A stretch of DNA of 64,000 bases, taken from a bacterium CG_4_9_14_3_um_filter_65_15. GTDB lineage: Bacteria; Krumholzibacteriota; Krumholzibacteriia; LZORAL124-64-63. The translations under genes were made by a program, and so were the position numbers. Below, one piece after another: positions 27,069 to 35,466 of the stretch; position 1 is the first letter of the stretch; each line of letters begins with the position of its first letter. The stretch is from assembly GCA_002790835.1 (NCBI GenBank), contig PFVX01000083.1:1-64000 (forward strand). Reading direction: 5' to 3'. The notes beneath the pieces are model-generated. The model searched no databases. It was not told the origin of the DNA and saw nothing but the letters and a program-made list of their open reading frames with translations.

Positions 27069-28195
27069 GTTGATGCCTCCGAAGAGATTCTGACCAAAGT
27101 TCGAAGCCCGGTATGGGCCCCGGGAAAAGTCGGGCGATAAGGTGATGTTGAGGACCTCCTTGGACTTGAATAAACGGCCCCGGAAGCGACCCCGTCGCTC
27201 CCGATGTCCGCATTCGGTTCAGGGTTGATGGAAGCTGCCCCGACCACATTCGTGCGGACGAAGTCGGGCAGCTCGACGATTTGGATGCGATTGGAGAAAA
27301 TCTGGCCCACGACCGCGGATTCGGGGCCGTTGAGGGCGAGCAGGGACGGGTTGATGAACCAGCCGGGGGACAATCCCTTGCCGCCGAATTCACCCAGGAA
27401 ACGGCCTTCAGGGCTGTAACAGACGATGCAGAACCGATTCTTGTCCAGGACCAGGTAATTGCCCTGTTCGGTCCGCTGCACCGCCACGGGGAAGGCCAGG
27501 GCACCGGGCTTGGAACCCCCGTGACCCACTGCGCCCAGGAAGCGGCCGCCGGTGTCATAGCGCATGACGAATCCCGATGTGGAAACCGGGAGCAGGAATT
27601 CGCCGCGATCCCAGACCAACTGCCCCAGTCCGGACACACTGGTGGTGTCGTCGGCCAGTTGGGGGGACAGGTCGCAAACGACCCGCCAACCGTTCGTGAT
27701 GTCCAGGATGCGAGCGCCCCGGTCATCGAGGCCGTAAAGGCGGCCCCGGTCGTCGCAGGCCAAGTGGGTCAGCGTGACATTCTTTCCGGCGAGGGTCGCG
27801 GGAATGGAAAAACGCTCCAGGGCCAGCCCGTCAAAATCGAAACGTTGCAGCACGCGGCCTGCCTGGCTGGACCCCAGAACATAAATGGAGCCATCAGGAT
27901 CGGTCACCAAATCCAGAGGGCTGGTTATGGAATCACCCAATCCGAAGGCGAAACGGAAGGCGCCGGCCGCCGAAAAAATGACGATGCGGTTGTGCCCGGG
28001 GTCGGCGACCAACAGTTCCCCATGCACTCGGTCAAAATGCATGGCACTGGGACGCACGATACCGTCCCCTTGCCCGGGGACACCGAGGTCGCGCACGAAG
28101 ACGGCAGGAACGGACATTCCCTCCTGGGCCGTTGCCGGGGAGGCTCCAGCCAGGAGAATCGCCGTTACCATCAGTGTGGATTTGACTGCCGTCAT
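27065..28195 (-). CDS. NHL-repeat beta-propeller protein, secreted
   Basis: 376 aa from ATG 28195 (GGAG nine bases upstream), giving a signal peptide that ends SPATAQ. Repeats such as PSAMHFDRVHGELLVADPGHN, SPLDLVTDPDGSIYVLGSS and LACDDRGRLYGLDD match NHL or SMP-30-like propeller blades. The last ~45 residues (SSPRRSSTSPYRPTFPG...) are low-complexity and unlike the propeller. Propellers of this kind bind proteins or ligands. NHL genes are, as I recall, regular neighbours of omcS-type cytochromes. It is the promoter-proximal gene of the minus-strand conduit operon and overlaps the OmcS-like gene by ATGA. Confidence 0.75.
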   Translation of the reverse strand: MTAVKSTLMVTAILLAGASPATAQEGMSVPAVFVRDLGVPGQGDGIVRPSAMHFDRVHGELLVADPGHNRIVIFSAAGAFRFAFGLGDSITSPLDLVTDPDGSIYVLGSSQAGRVLQRFDFDGLALERFSIPATLAGKNVTLTHLACDDRGRLYGLDDRGARILDITNGWRVVCDLSPQLADDTTSVSGLGQLVWDRGEFLLPVSTSGFVMRYDTGGRFLGAVGHGGSKPGALAFPVAVQRTEQGNYLVLDKNRFCIVCYSPEGRFLGEFGGKGLSPGWFINPSLLALNGPESAVVGQIFSNRIQIVELPDFVRTNVVGAASINPEPNADIGSDGVASGAVYSSPRRSSTSPYRPTFPGAHTGLRTLVRISSEAST

Positions 28196-28240
28196 GCTCA
28201 ACAACTCCGCTGCCCTCGTTGCCCGCCTCTGCGGGGGCAC

Positions 28241-28490
28241 TGGTTAACTGTTTAACATCAGGAGAAAGATATCACAGGAATGTCATGTGATACAAGAATT
28301 ATTTTTCAAAATCCCGGAATTTAATGAAAAAGGTGTACTTATTCATTTATATTCAATCGTGAAACTATAGAATTACCTCATTCATCTCGTGCATTTCGAG
28401 AGTCTCATTGACCAAAAATTTAAAGAATACCTTTAATATCGGGGATTATGCAACGGGAATCTGTTAATTGAGAGTCAGGGTCAACAGAAA
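28241..28490. other. AT-rich intergenic region
   Basis: No gene is visible. The stretch is markedly AT-rich against its GC-rich surroundings, as expected for a regulatory region. It contains the candidate promoter/operator at 28266-28295 and a small GTTAA repeat near 28243-28256. It separates the cytochrome operon from the secDF terminator. Confidence 0.5.
28266..28295 (-). promoter_or_regulatory. Candidate promoter with overlapping operator palindrome for the cytochrome operon
   Basis: On the minus strand, TTGTAT (28295-28290) and TATCTT (28271-28266) are separated by 18 bases. The inverted repeat TATCACA-N9-TGTGATA (28270-28292) lies across the spacer and both boxes. A transcript would start near 28258, about 63 bases before the NHL-gene ATG. 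A regulator bound there would block polymerase. Its identity is unknown; the half-site order is opposite to a CRP site. Confidence 0.4.
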
Positions 28491-28493
28491 AGG

Positions 28494-28539
28494 AAAAACC
28501 CGGAAGAAAGCCCAAATATGGGTGCTCTTCCGGGTTTTT
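28494..28539 (-). terminator. Rho-independent terminator after secF
   Basis: A perfect 14-base inverted repeat (AAAAACCCGGAAGA / TCTTCCGGGTTTTT) with a loop that can itself pair (CCCA/TGGG). T5 ends the minus-strand copy, and the A5 start makes it usable in both directions. It lies 26 bases after the secF stop. Confidence 0.9.
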
Positions 28540-28564
28540 GAACCACCAAGGTTCGGCAAGGCTG

Positions 28565-29491
28565 CTACATGCTGACTGCGGCCCGCTTCTTGTCCTTCAG
28601 GCGGGATTCGTACCACCAGACCAGAACCGGGCTGGCGATGAACATCGAACTGTAGGTACCCACCACCACGCCGAACACCAGGGCGAAGGCGAAGTCGTGG
28701 ATCACCGGCCCGCCGAACAGGAACAGCATCAACGCCACGAACAAGGTCGTCAACGAGGTCAGGATGGTCCGGCTGAGGCACTCGTTGATGGAGCGGTTGA
28801 TGACCTCACGGTAGCCTTCCTTGCGCCGCAGCTTCATGTTCTCGCGGATGCGGTCGAAGATCACGATGGTGTCGTTGAGGGAGTAACCAATGATCGTCAG
28901 GAAAGCCGCAATGGTCTGGAGGTTGACCTCCATGTTCAGCAAAGAAAACGCGCCCAGGGTCAGGGTCACGTCATGGATCAGGGCGATGATGGCCGCGATC
29001 CCGTAGCGGAACACGAACCGGATGGTCAGGTACAGGACGATCAGGGCCAGGGCAGCCACGATGGAGTTGATGGCCGCGGTCCTCAGCTCGCCGCCGATCT
29101 TGGGTCCCACGCTCTCTTCCCGGCGCAGCTCGATATCGGCCCCGGCCATGGCCGCCTTCAGGTCGTTGAGCAGCACCTGGGAAGCGTCCATGGTCTTTTC
29201 GGTGTCCTCCACCCCCGGCACGGTGATGAGGAACTCATCATTGGACCCGAATTCGGTGACCTGCGCCCCCTCGTAGCCCTTTTCCTCCAGGGTGGCGCGC
29301 ACCTCGCTCACGCTGGGTGTGGGATGGATCCGCACCTGGAGAACCGACCCACCGGTGAAATCGATACCCAGCTGCGGGCCTCCGTGGATCACCAGCGAAA
29401 CCACGCTGATCAGGATGAGAATCATGGAGAAGGCGAAAGCCCCCTTCATGGCTCCGACCACGTTCAAATTGGGGTTCCGAAAGAATTCCAT
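28565..29491 (-). CDS. secF: Protein translocase subunit SecF
   Basis: 308 aa from ATG 29491 (MEFFRNPNLN); longer frames add non-homologous sequence. SecF partners SecD in the inner membrane and uses the proton motive force to pull exported proteins across. First membrane span at about residues 17-37, then the periplasmic loop starting with the family motif GIDFTGGSVLQV. Spans 2-6 lie in the C-terminal half, with the conserved TIIGYSLNDTIVIFDRIREN helix. Full length for the family. It follows secD by 87 bases and is followed by a strong terminator. Confidence 0.97.
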   Translation of the reverse strand: MEFFRNPNLNVVGAMKGAFAFSMILILISVVSLVIHGGPQLGIDFTGGSVLQVRIHPTPSVSEVRATLEEKGYEGAQVTEFGSNDEFLITVPGVEDTEKTMDASQVLLNDLKAAMAGADIELRREESVGPKIGGELRTAAINSIVAALALIVLYLTIRFVFRYGIAAIIALIHDVTLTLGAFSLLNMEVNLQTIAAFLTIIGYSLNDTIVIFDRIRENMKLRRKEGYREVINRSINECLSRTILTSLTTLFVALMLFLFGGPVIHDFAFALVFGVVVGTYSSMFIASPVLVWWYESRLKDKKRAAVSM

Positions 29492-29578
29492 CTCGCTCGA
29501 CCTTTCCCGGGGCCGTCCCCGGCGATTACCCATCAGGGGAAATGTCCACACGGGTGGGACGCTGCCCACCCCCGCGGA

Positions 29579-31309
29579 TCAGATGCTCATTTTATCCTGG
29601 CCCCTGCCGCGGACCAACAGTTCCAAAAGGGCCCGGGTCATGACCAGGGCCGTGAACATGGAGCTCAGGATACCGATGCTCAGGGTGACGGCGAAGCCCT
29701 TGATCGGCCCGGTGCCGAACCACAGCAGGATCACACCGGCGATCAGGGTCGTCACGTTGGCGTCCACGATGGTGCGGGTGGCGTTCTGGTAGCCGGACTG
29801 CACGGCAGCCTTGATGGTTTTGCCCTTGTGCAATTCTTCCCGCACGCGCTCGTTGATCAGCACGTTCGCATCCACGGCCATACCCACCGTCAGGATGATA
29901 CCGGCGATGCCCGGAAGGGTCAGCACCAGGTCGAACTGGGCCAATACGGCCATGAGGATGAGGATATTGGCCAGCAGGGCGATGTCGGTGATCACACCGG
30001 TCATCTTGTAGTACAGGACGATGAAGATGATCACCAGCACCGAACCATACAGCGCGGCGTTGACGCCGGCATGGATGGAGTCGCTACCCAGGCTCGGACC
30101 CACGGTCCGCTCCTCGGCGATGAAAACGTCCACGGGCAGGGCGCCCGCGCGCAACAAGAGGGCTAGATCGCTGGCCTCGGCGTTGCTGAACCGCCCCTGG
30201 ATCACACCCGAACCGCTGGGGATCTTGCCCTGGATCACCGGGGCGGAACTGACTCGGCCGTCCAGGCTGATGGCCAGGTAGCGCCCCACGTTTTCGCCGG
30301 TGACCTTGGCGAAGACCCGGGCGCCACGGCTGTTCAGTGTGAAGTTGACTTCCCAGTTGCCCGGCGTTTGGGAGTCGGCCGTCGACGTGGCGTCCACCAG
30401 CTGGTCGCCGGTCAGGACGGCCTTGGCGTCCATCAGGTAAAGCGGGCGCACAGACCGACCTTGGCCCATGTTCACCGGCTCCATGCCCATCTGGAATTCC
30501 AGACCCCGCAAACGACCGGCAACGAGCGGGTCGTCCAGCATCGCCTGCACGCGGGCCACATTATTCTCGTTCACGAACACCGGAGTGCTGGAACTCCGGC
30601 TGGCGCTCGGAATCCGGACCACGAGACCGCTGAAGGGATGGTCCTTCATGTACTGCGCGTCCACGGCCGCGGTGTCCTCCTCGCCACCCAACAGGGCGTC
30701 CAGGTCGTCCAGGCCGGTGGTGTCGGTGGCGGCACTGTCGGTGGCGGCAACGGCGGTTTCTCCCCTGCCGGCTGCCGGGTCGCCCGCGGCGTCCCCCTCG
30801 GCGGCGCCAACCGTCTTGCCCATGAACACCTGGTCCATCTTGTCGAGAGCGGCCTGGATGTCGTCGGACGAACGAACCATGCGGAACTCCAGCCGCGCCG
30901 TCTGGCCGAGCAGGCGCTTGGCCCGCTCGGGGTCCTGCAGTCCCGGCAACTTCACCACGATGCGACTGCTGCCGAAAGTCGTGATCTCCGGCTCGGAAAC
31001 CCCGAATTTGTTGATGCGGTTGTAGAGGATCTCCTTGACCCTCACCAGGGCATCCTGGGCTTCGCCGGCGGTCATCCCGGTCTGGTCGACTTCCAGAACC
31101 AGATACATGCCGCCCTTGAGGTCGAGCCCGCGCCGAATGGCCTTGGCGTCGATTTCGGCGATTTTCGTGGCCAGGGCCGGATCGGACTTGGCCGCCTCCC
31201 GATCCGCCTTGGGGACGGAAAGGGCCCGGATGGTCGGCAACAACCCGATAACGGCGAGCAGCAGAACGACGACGCTCACCACAGCCCTGATCTGCTGGGA
31301 ACGATTCAT
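29579..31309 (-). CDS. secD: Protein translocase subunit SecD
   Basis: 576 aa inner-membrane partner of SecF. N-terminal span at about residues 8-28, the RRGLDLKGGMYLVLEV motif at about 59-74, a large periplasmic P1/P4 region, and five C-terminal spans including ILTVGMAVDANVLINERVREE. A feature worth noting is an Ala/Gly/Asp/Thr-rich segment at about residues 165-215 inside the periplasmic domain, absent from short SecD proteins. ATG has GGGAG eight bases upstream. The usual yajC gene is not beside it. Confidence 0.97.
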   Translation of the reverse strand: MNRSQQIRAVVSVVVLLLAVIGLLPTIRALSVPKADREAAKSDPALATKIAEIDAKAIRRGLDLKGGMYLVLEVDQTGMTAGEAQDALVRVKEILYNRINKFGVSEPEITTFGSSRIVVKLPGLQDPERAKRLLGQTARLEFRMVRSSDDIQAALDKMDQVFMGKTVGAAEGDAAGDPAAGRGETAVAATDSAATDTTGLDDLDALLGGEEDTAAVDAQYMKDHPFSGLVVRIPSASRSSSTPVFVNENNVARVQAMLDDPLVAGRLRGLEFQMGMEPVNMGQGRSVRPLYLMDAKAVLTGDQLVDATSTADSQTPGNWEVNFTLNSRGARVFAKVTGENVGRYLAISLDGRVSSAPVIQGKIPSGSGVIQGRFSNAEASDLALLLRAGALPVDVFIAEERTVGPSLGSDSIHAGVNAALYGSVLVIIFIVLYYKMTGVITDIALLANILILMAVLAQFDLVLTLPGIAGIILTVGMAVDANVLINERVREELHKGKTIKAAVQSGYQNATRTIVDANVTTLIAGVILLWFGTGPIKGFAVTLSIGILSSMFTALVMTRALLELLVRGRGQDKMSI

Positions 31310-31467
31310 GTGTCAACTCCCGTGTCACACGCACAAGGGTCAAAAAAAAACACGCCCTGATGTCTGAACGGAGCGGCGGGATAATGGCATCAAGGCGTAT
31401 GGGACGGACTTCCGCTCCGCTTGAAAGCGGCTATTATAATAGTATGGGGAAGTTCACATTTCCAGAA

Positions 31468-32502
31468 CTATCCGGATGGCTGGTCCTGCAGATGATATTC
31501 CCTTGAACCCAGGCCCAAGGATTCGGCCTCCGCCAGCATCACCGCCGGATCCGTGGGGTATCCGTGCCAGTTGCGGATGCTGCCGCCACAGGCTTCGCTC
31601 AAGAGATCCCAGGCCGCCTGGTCCACGGCGACCGGATCGGTCCCGGCCAGCAATCTCCCCTGGTTCAAGGCCAGGGCCATGCGACGTCCCGGCCCCGCCA
31701 CATAGCTGTCCAGGCCCAGCAAAAGGTTCAAATAGACCTGGGGGCCGGGAAATGACGCCCGGACGGACACGGCCGAGGCCGCCACCGATTTTTGGAAGCC
31801 GGCCAGATCCTGTTTGTCCTCGACCGTCAGACCTTCCAGGTGGCAAGCGCTCATGCACTCCCCGCAGCCGGTGCAGCGTTCGTGGAGGATGTGGGCCCTG
31901 CCGCCCTTGAGGGCGATGGCATCGTACAGGCACACCACCATGCACGAACCGCAACCCGCGCACAGGGGGGTGTCCACCTGGGGCCTCACCTGTCGGTGCA
32001 AGGCCAGCTTGCCCTCCCGGGCCAGCATTCCCACACCCAACTCGGCGGTCACGCCCCGGAAACCGAAATGGGGATCCGGACGCACGGGGTTCAGGACGCC
32101 CAGGGCCCCGGCGCCATCCAGCCCGGCGACCCGCTCCCCCGGTCCGCGCTCCGGATCGGGCGGTTCCTCGCCGCCGGCCGCCACAAAAGGCCGCAGGCCG
32201 GACACCCGGTCCAGGCCGTTGGCGACCGCCCGATCGCCCAAGGCGGCCGTGGTTTCCAGCCCCAGGGTGGAAATGGACACGGTGTCGAAACAGAACGAGG
32301 TCGGCCCGCAACCCAGGGCGGCCGCAGCGGACTGCAGCCATACCGGTTCGATCCAGGCCGACATGCCCGGGGGGGAGATCTTGATCTTCAGGGCCCAGAC
32401 GGCCTTGTCGGCGGGCGCTGCCGCCGCTTGCAGGATGCGGCGGATATCCTCGGGCCCGGCGCCGCCGAGAGATAGGACCCGGTGCTGGACGGAGCTCTTC
32501 AT
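31468..32502 (-). CDS. DUF362 protein with two [4Fe-4S] ferredoxin motifs
   Basis: 344 aa, cytoplasmic by lack of a signal. N- and C-terminal parts match the DUF362 pattern (IKISPPG near residue 41; LLAGTDPVAVDQAAWDLL near 285). Between them is a bacterial-type two-cluster ferredoxin: CAGCGSCMVVC and CTGCGECMSAC at about residues 178-220. The usual Pro after the last Cys of each motif is missing. DUF362 ferredoxins are widespread but uncharacterised; a redox role is inferred. Its ATG overlaps the stop of the deacetylase-like gene (ATGA). Confidence 0.85.
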   Translation of the reverse strand: MKSSVQHRVLSLGGAGPEDIRRILQAAAAPADKAVWALKIKISPPGMSAWIEPVWLQSAAAALGCGPTSFCFDTVSISTLGLETTAALGDRAVANGLDRVSGLRPFVAAGGEEPPDPERGPGERVAGLDGAGALGVLNPVRPDPHFGFRGVTAELGVGMLAREGKLALHRQVRPQVDTPLCAGCGSCMVVCLYDAIALKGGRAHILHERCTGCGECMSACHLEGLTVEDKQDLAGFQKSVAASAVSVRASFPGPQVYLNLLLGLDSYVAGPGRRMALALNQGRLLAGTDPVAVDQAAWDLLSEACGGSIRNWHGYPTDPAVMLAEAESLGLGSREYHLQDQPSG

Positions 32503-34037
32503 GGGGTTCCTCCCACGGCCGCATGCTGCAGGGCCAACAGCTCCGACACGGTCACGAAGCGGATGCCCTCCCGCTGCAGACGCGGAATCTCCTCCGCCAG
32601 CACCCGGGCGGTGGCCGGATGGGGATGGCCGATGCCGACGACGAATCCGGACTTGCGGGCGCTGGCGGCCAGCAGGTTCAGGTTGGCGCGGATCCGCTCG
32701 GGGCTCTCCTGGTCGTAATCCAGGAATGTCCGGTTGCGCAGCGCCTGGAGGCCGGCCTCCCGCGCCGTCCGATAGGCCACCGAATTGGCCGAGGTCAGAC
32801 TGTCCAGGAAGTAGAAGTGCCGCTTCTTCAGCACCTTCATCAAGGCCCGCATGGTGGGTTCGTCGCTGGTGGCGGCGCTGCCCATGTGGTTGTTCAGCCC
32901 GGCCACCGGAGGCAATCCCCGCAGATCCTGCTCCAGGAGGGATGAGATCTCGCTCTCTTTCATGCCCACCATGAGGGCCCCGGCGCCCGGGTCATTCTCG
33001 GGATAGTCCTGCGGTTCCATGGGCAGGTGCAGAATGATTTCGCGCCTGCGGGGGGAAAGACTCTGCCGGCTTCGCCCCACACGAACCTCCACGGGGCATC
33101 CCGCGGCCATGCGCTGGGCCGTGGCCTCATCCTGGCCGGCAGGGGCCACATTCCCGTCGCGGTCGGGCGGTAGGATCAGCTCGGTCCCCTCGAGGGCGAA
33201 CTTCCGGCTGAAGGGGCGGCCCGGCAGGACCGACATGGTCAAGGGGATGTCGAGACCCAGGACGGTTTTGGTCGGGGAATTGGTGTTGTTGCCCCAGTCG
33301 TCGATGACCAGGGCGATGGTCGGCCGGGGATCGGCCGCCAGGGATTCCCAAAGCGTCAGCGCGCCCTCTGCTCCCCAGCGGATCACCGGGCGCGTGCCCT
33401 CCCGGTACAGGACCAGGGTATGGGTGGGCCGGCCGGGCACGCCCACGTCCAGGCGCAAGAGGTCCCGGTGCTCGTCGGGCTGGGCGTTGGCCGATCCGGC
33501 GGGGAAAAGCCGTTCCCCCCACAGGACCCGGGCTCCGGCGGGGTCGAGCGCCTCGACGATCCGATCCTGCAGCGCCCACCAGCTCAGGTCTGCGGACACA
33601 CCCACGCTGCGGCAGCGAACGGCGGCCCCCGGCCCCAGTCCCGCCGCCGGCCAGTCGCAATCCGCTCCCGCGGAATTGCCTTCGGCGGACCGCAGAGCGG
33701 CCGGTCCGGCCGGCAGATCGGGCAGGACCGCCAGCAGGGCATCCTCCACCGCGGCCTGGACCTCCGGATAAGCCCGCGGAGAACCCAGGGTCAGCAGCGC
33801 GGCCTGCCCCGGGCGCGTCCCGGCCCACTTGACCAGACCGATGCCGGCGATGATCACCACCACCACGATCGGCAGCAGCCAGCGCCACGGCCCCCGCCCA
33901 CGGGAGGAACGACGCGATTTTCCGGGTATGCGACGGGATTTGCGGACGGCGTTCAACTTCAGGAGCATCTCCAGGAAAGACGTCGCGCCTGGGGCAACAT
34001 CATGGGGAATCATCCGGTGGCGATCGGTCCCGGACAT
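32499..34037 (-). CDS. Divergent polysaccharide deacetylase family protein (YibQ-like)
   Basis: About 512 aa. The start is uncertain: frames beginning above 34070 run through the terminator of the next gene, so ATG 34037 or a later one (34013, 33968) is used. Basic N terminus, one membrane span (about residues 51-72), then a ~200-residue linker and a YibQ/DUF610-type deacetylase domain. The domain begins TIALVIDDWGNN, with LTMSVLPGRPFS, LHLPMEPQDYP, LNNHMGSAAT and VVGIGHPHPATARVL. It keeps the Asp pair and the His residues of that divergent family. It likely acts in the periplasm on a glycan, often linked with division amidases. ATGA-coupled to the DUF362 gene. Confidence 0.85.
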   Translation of the reverse strand: MSGTDRHRMIPHDVAPGATSFLEMLLKLNAVRKSRRIPGKSRRSSRGRGPWRWLLPIVVVVIIAGIGLVKWAGTRPGQAALLTLGSPRAYPEVQAAVEDALLAVLPDLPAGPAALRSAEGNSAGADCDWPAAGLGPGAAVRCRSVGVSADLSWWALQDRIVEALDPAGARVLWGERLFPAGSANAQPDEHRDLLRLDVGVPGRPTHTLVLYREGTRPVIRWGAEGALTLWESLAADPRPTIALVIDDWGNNTNSPTKTVLGLDIPLTMSVLPGRPFSRKFALEGTELILPPDRDGNVAPAGQDEATAQRMAAGCPVEVRVGRSRQSLSPRRREIILHLPMEPQDYPENDPGAGALMVGMKESEISSLLEQDLRGLPPVAGLNNHMGSAATSDEPTMRALMKVLKKRHFYFLDSLTSANSVAYRTAREAGLQALRNRTFLDYDQESPERIRANLNLLAASARKSGFVVGIGHPHPATARVLAEEIPRLQREGIRFVTVSELLALQHAAVGGTP

Positions 34038-34070
34038 GGTAAGCGCCCGGTGGGCCGGTGGCCAAGATCG

Positions 34071-34097
34071 AAAAAGGGGGAGCCGCTCGGCTCCCCC
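34071..34097 (-). terminator. Rho-independent terminator after the 202-aa lipoprotein gene
   Basis: Inverted repeat GGGGGAGCCG / CGGCTCCCCC with a tight loop, followed on the minus strand by T5. It sits 28 bases after the lipoprotein stop and ends the barrel-lipoprotein transcript before the deacetylase gene. Confidence 0.85.
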
Positions 34098-34124
34098 CAT
34101 GTCATGGCATCCAGGCGGATGTCC

Positions 34125-34733
34125 CTAACCGTCGTTGGTCAGATCGTACTGCCCGATCATCTGGTAGTAGGGTTTCATGGATCCCTGGTGCAGGGAGTCA
34201 TGGGAGGTGATGTAGAACTTGATCTGACCGGTGACCTTCAGGGTCTTGTCCCCGGCCCGGGAAAACTCGAAGTACACGTCGAACAGGGCGCTCTCGGCGT
34301 TGGGAATGGGATCGTCCCCGGGAGAGGTTTCCCAACTCGTCAACTGGGTGGGCTCCTGCAGGGTGATGGATGAAATGGGTGTGGTCAGATCGCCCTTGGA
34401 ATCATGGCCGGCGGCGCCGGAGAACATGTGGTTGGCGATGTCCATTTCCTCGGTGTAATCCAGCGTGGTGCCCACCTCGGGAAAGTCCGACGTGGTCGAC
34501 GCCTGCAGAATGGTCAGGTAGTCCGGGTGCAGCAGCGTCTGGTAGGCGTTGTAGTCCATGTTTTCATAGATGGTCTTGAAGTTCGCCATCAACTTCGCGG
34601 GAGTATCGGGAAAAACGAGGGTGGGTTTAATATCGATGATCGGGTTATTATCACCGGGCGGGGAAAAAATGCAGCCCGTGGGAACGACGAGCAACCCCAC
34701 CAATCCCAACATCAGGACACTCTTTCTGATCAT
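34125..34733 (-). CDS. Lipoprotein of unknown function (NTF2-like pattern)
   Basis: 202 aa from ATG 34733, chosen for the GGAGG eight bases upstream and because it gives a clean lipoprotein signal (lipobox VPTGC). The mature chain opens with FPDTPAKLMANFKTIYENMDYNAYQTLLHPDY, which resembles the first helices of NTF2/DUF4440 domains, and closes with strands (KTLKVTGQIKFYIT). It is similar in length and layout to the next upstream lipoprotein (34851-35465), so the two may be diverged copies. It follows a barrel gene in the same transcript; role unknown. Confidence 0.65.
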   Translation of the reverse strand: MIRKSVLMLGLVGLLVVPTGCIFSPPGDNNPIIDIKPTLVFPDTPAKLMANFKTIYENMDYNAYQTLLHPDYLTILQASTTSDFPEVGTTLDYTEEMDIANHMFSGAAGHDSKGDLTTPISSITLQEPTQLTSWETSPGDDPIPNAESALFDVYFEFSRAGDKTLKVTGQIKFYITSHDSLHQGSMKPYYQMIGQYDLTNDG

Positions 34734-34850
34734 TGTGCAATCCTCCAGCAGGCCAGGGTTCCCCTCGGGGTGACAGAACCTTCTAAGCAGAAAGGGAACC
34801 GAACAGTCTTCACGGGGTGCTATTCCCCACCATTTTAACATATTGCAATA

Positions 34851-35465
34851 TTATTTGCTACCAAAAGTTCCCCGCAACACCCCCATGGTGGGCAAGATCT
34901 GGCCCTCGTTGTCCGGGTTGCTTTCCCCGAATTGGTCTTCCCACTTGGCAATATACCAAAAATTGGCCACCAAGCGAAAGGTAATTATCGCCCGGCCCCG
35001 GTATCGGATGGAGGAATCGCCGGTCTTGACCGTCAGATCGTAGACGACTCCCTCCCAGACCACCACGGTGCCCGACGGATCGGGCACGATGAATTCGTCG
35101 TTACGCAGCTTGGCGGTGATGGACACCCCGCTGTCGTACAGGTTGCCGATGAAGTTCACTTCCTTGGCCCGGTCCCAGGTGGCGAATATCCCCGGGAATT
35201 GCTCGTCGGCGTTGGTGTCGGGCAGGTAGATGAAGTCGTTGCCCTCCGGAACGATGTTGTCCTCCCAGCCGAAGGCGTGGGTGTTGATGAGGGATCTTTC
35301 CAGGTTGGCCCAGGCGTTGGAGGGGCTGGTCTTGGGCAGATACTGAACGCTGACGGTGCTGGGAGCTTCCGGGGTGCGGGGTTCGAAGAGACACCCGGTC
35401 AACGGGGCCAGAACCAGAAACCCGGCCAGGGCGCAGACAGCTGAGTGGCGAAAGATCCTTGTCAT
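34851..35465 (-). CDS. Lipoprotein of unknown function, likely paralogue of its neighbour
   Basis: 204 aa with lipobox PLTGC and a short Pro-rich linker. The mature part starts KTSPSNAWANLERSLINTHAFGWEDN and ends with strands (RYRGRAIITFRLVANFWYIAKWED), the same helix-then-strand plan as the 34125-34733 product. No catalytic residues are recognisable. Its ATG begins one base after the barrel gene's stop, so the lipoprotein and barrel are tightly coupled and may form an outer-membrane complex (inference). Confidence 0.65.
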   Translation of the reverse strand: MTRIFRHSAVCALAGFLVLAPLTGCLFEPRTPEAPSTVSVQYLPKTSPSNAWANLERSLINTHAFGWEDNIVPEGNDFIYLPDTNADEQFPGIFATWDRAKEVNFIGNLYDSGVSITAKLRNDEFIVPDPSGTVVVWEGVVYDLTVKTGDSSIRYRGRAIITFRLVANFWYIAKWEDQFGESNPDNEGQILPTMGVLRGTFGSK

Positions 35466-35466
35466 C

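Noticed and set aside
31310-31467. TATAAT-containing palindrome and a T9 run upstream of secD
   Set aside because: The TATAAT has no acceptable -35 box at 16-18 bases, and the T-run has no strong stem directly before it, so I list neither a promoter nor a terminator.
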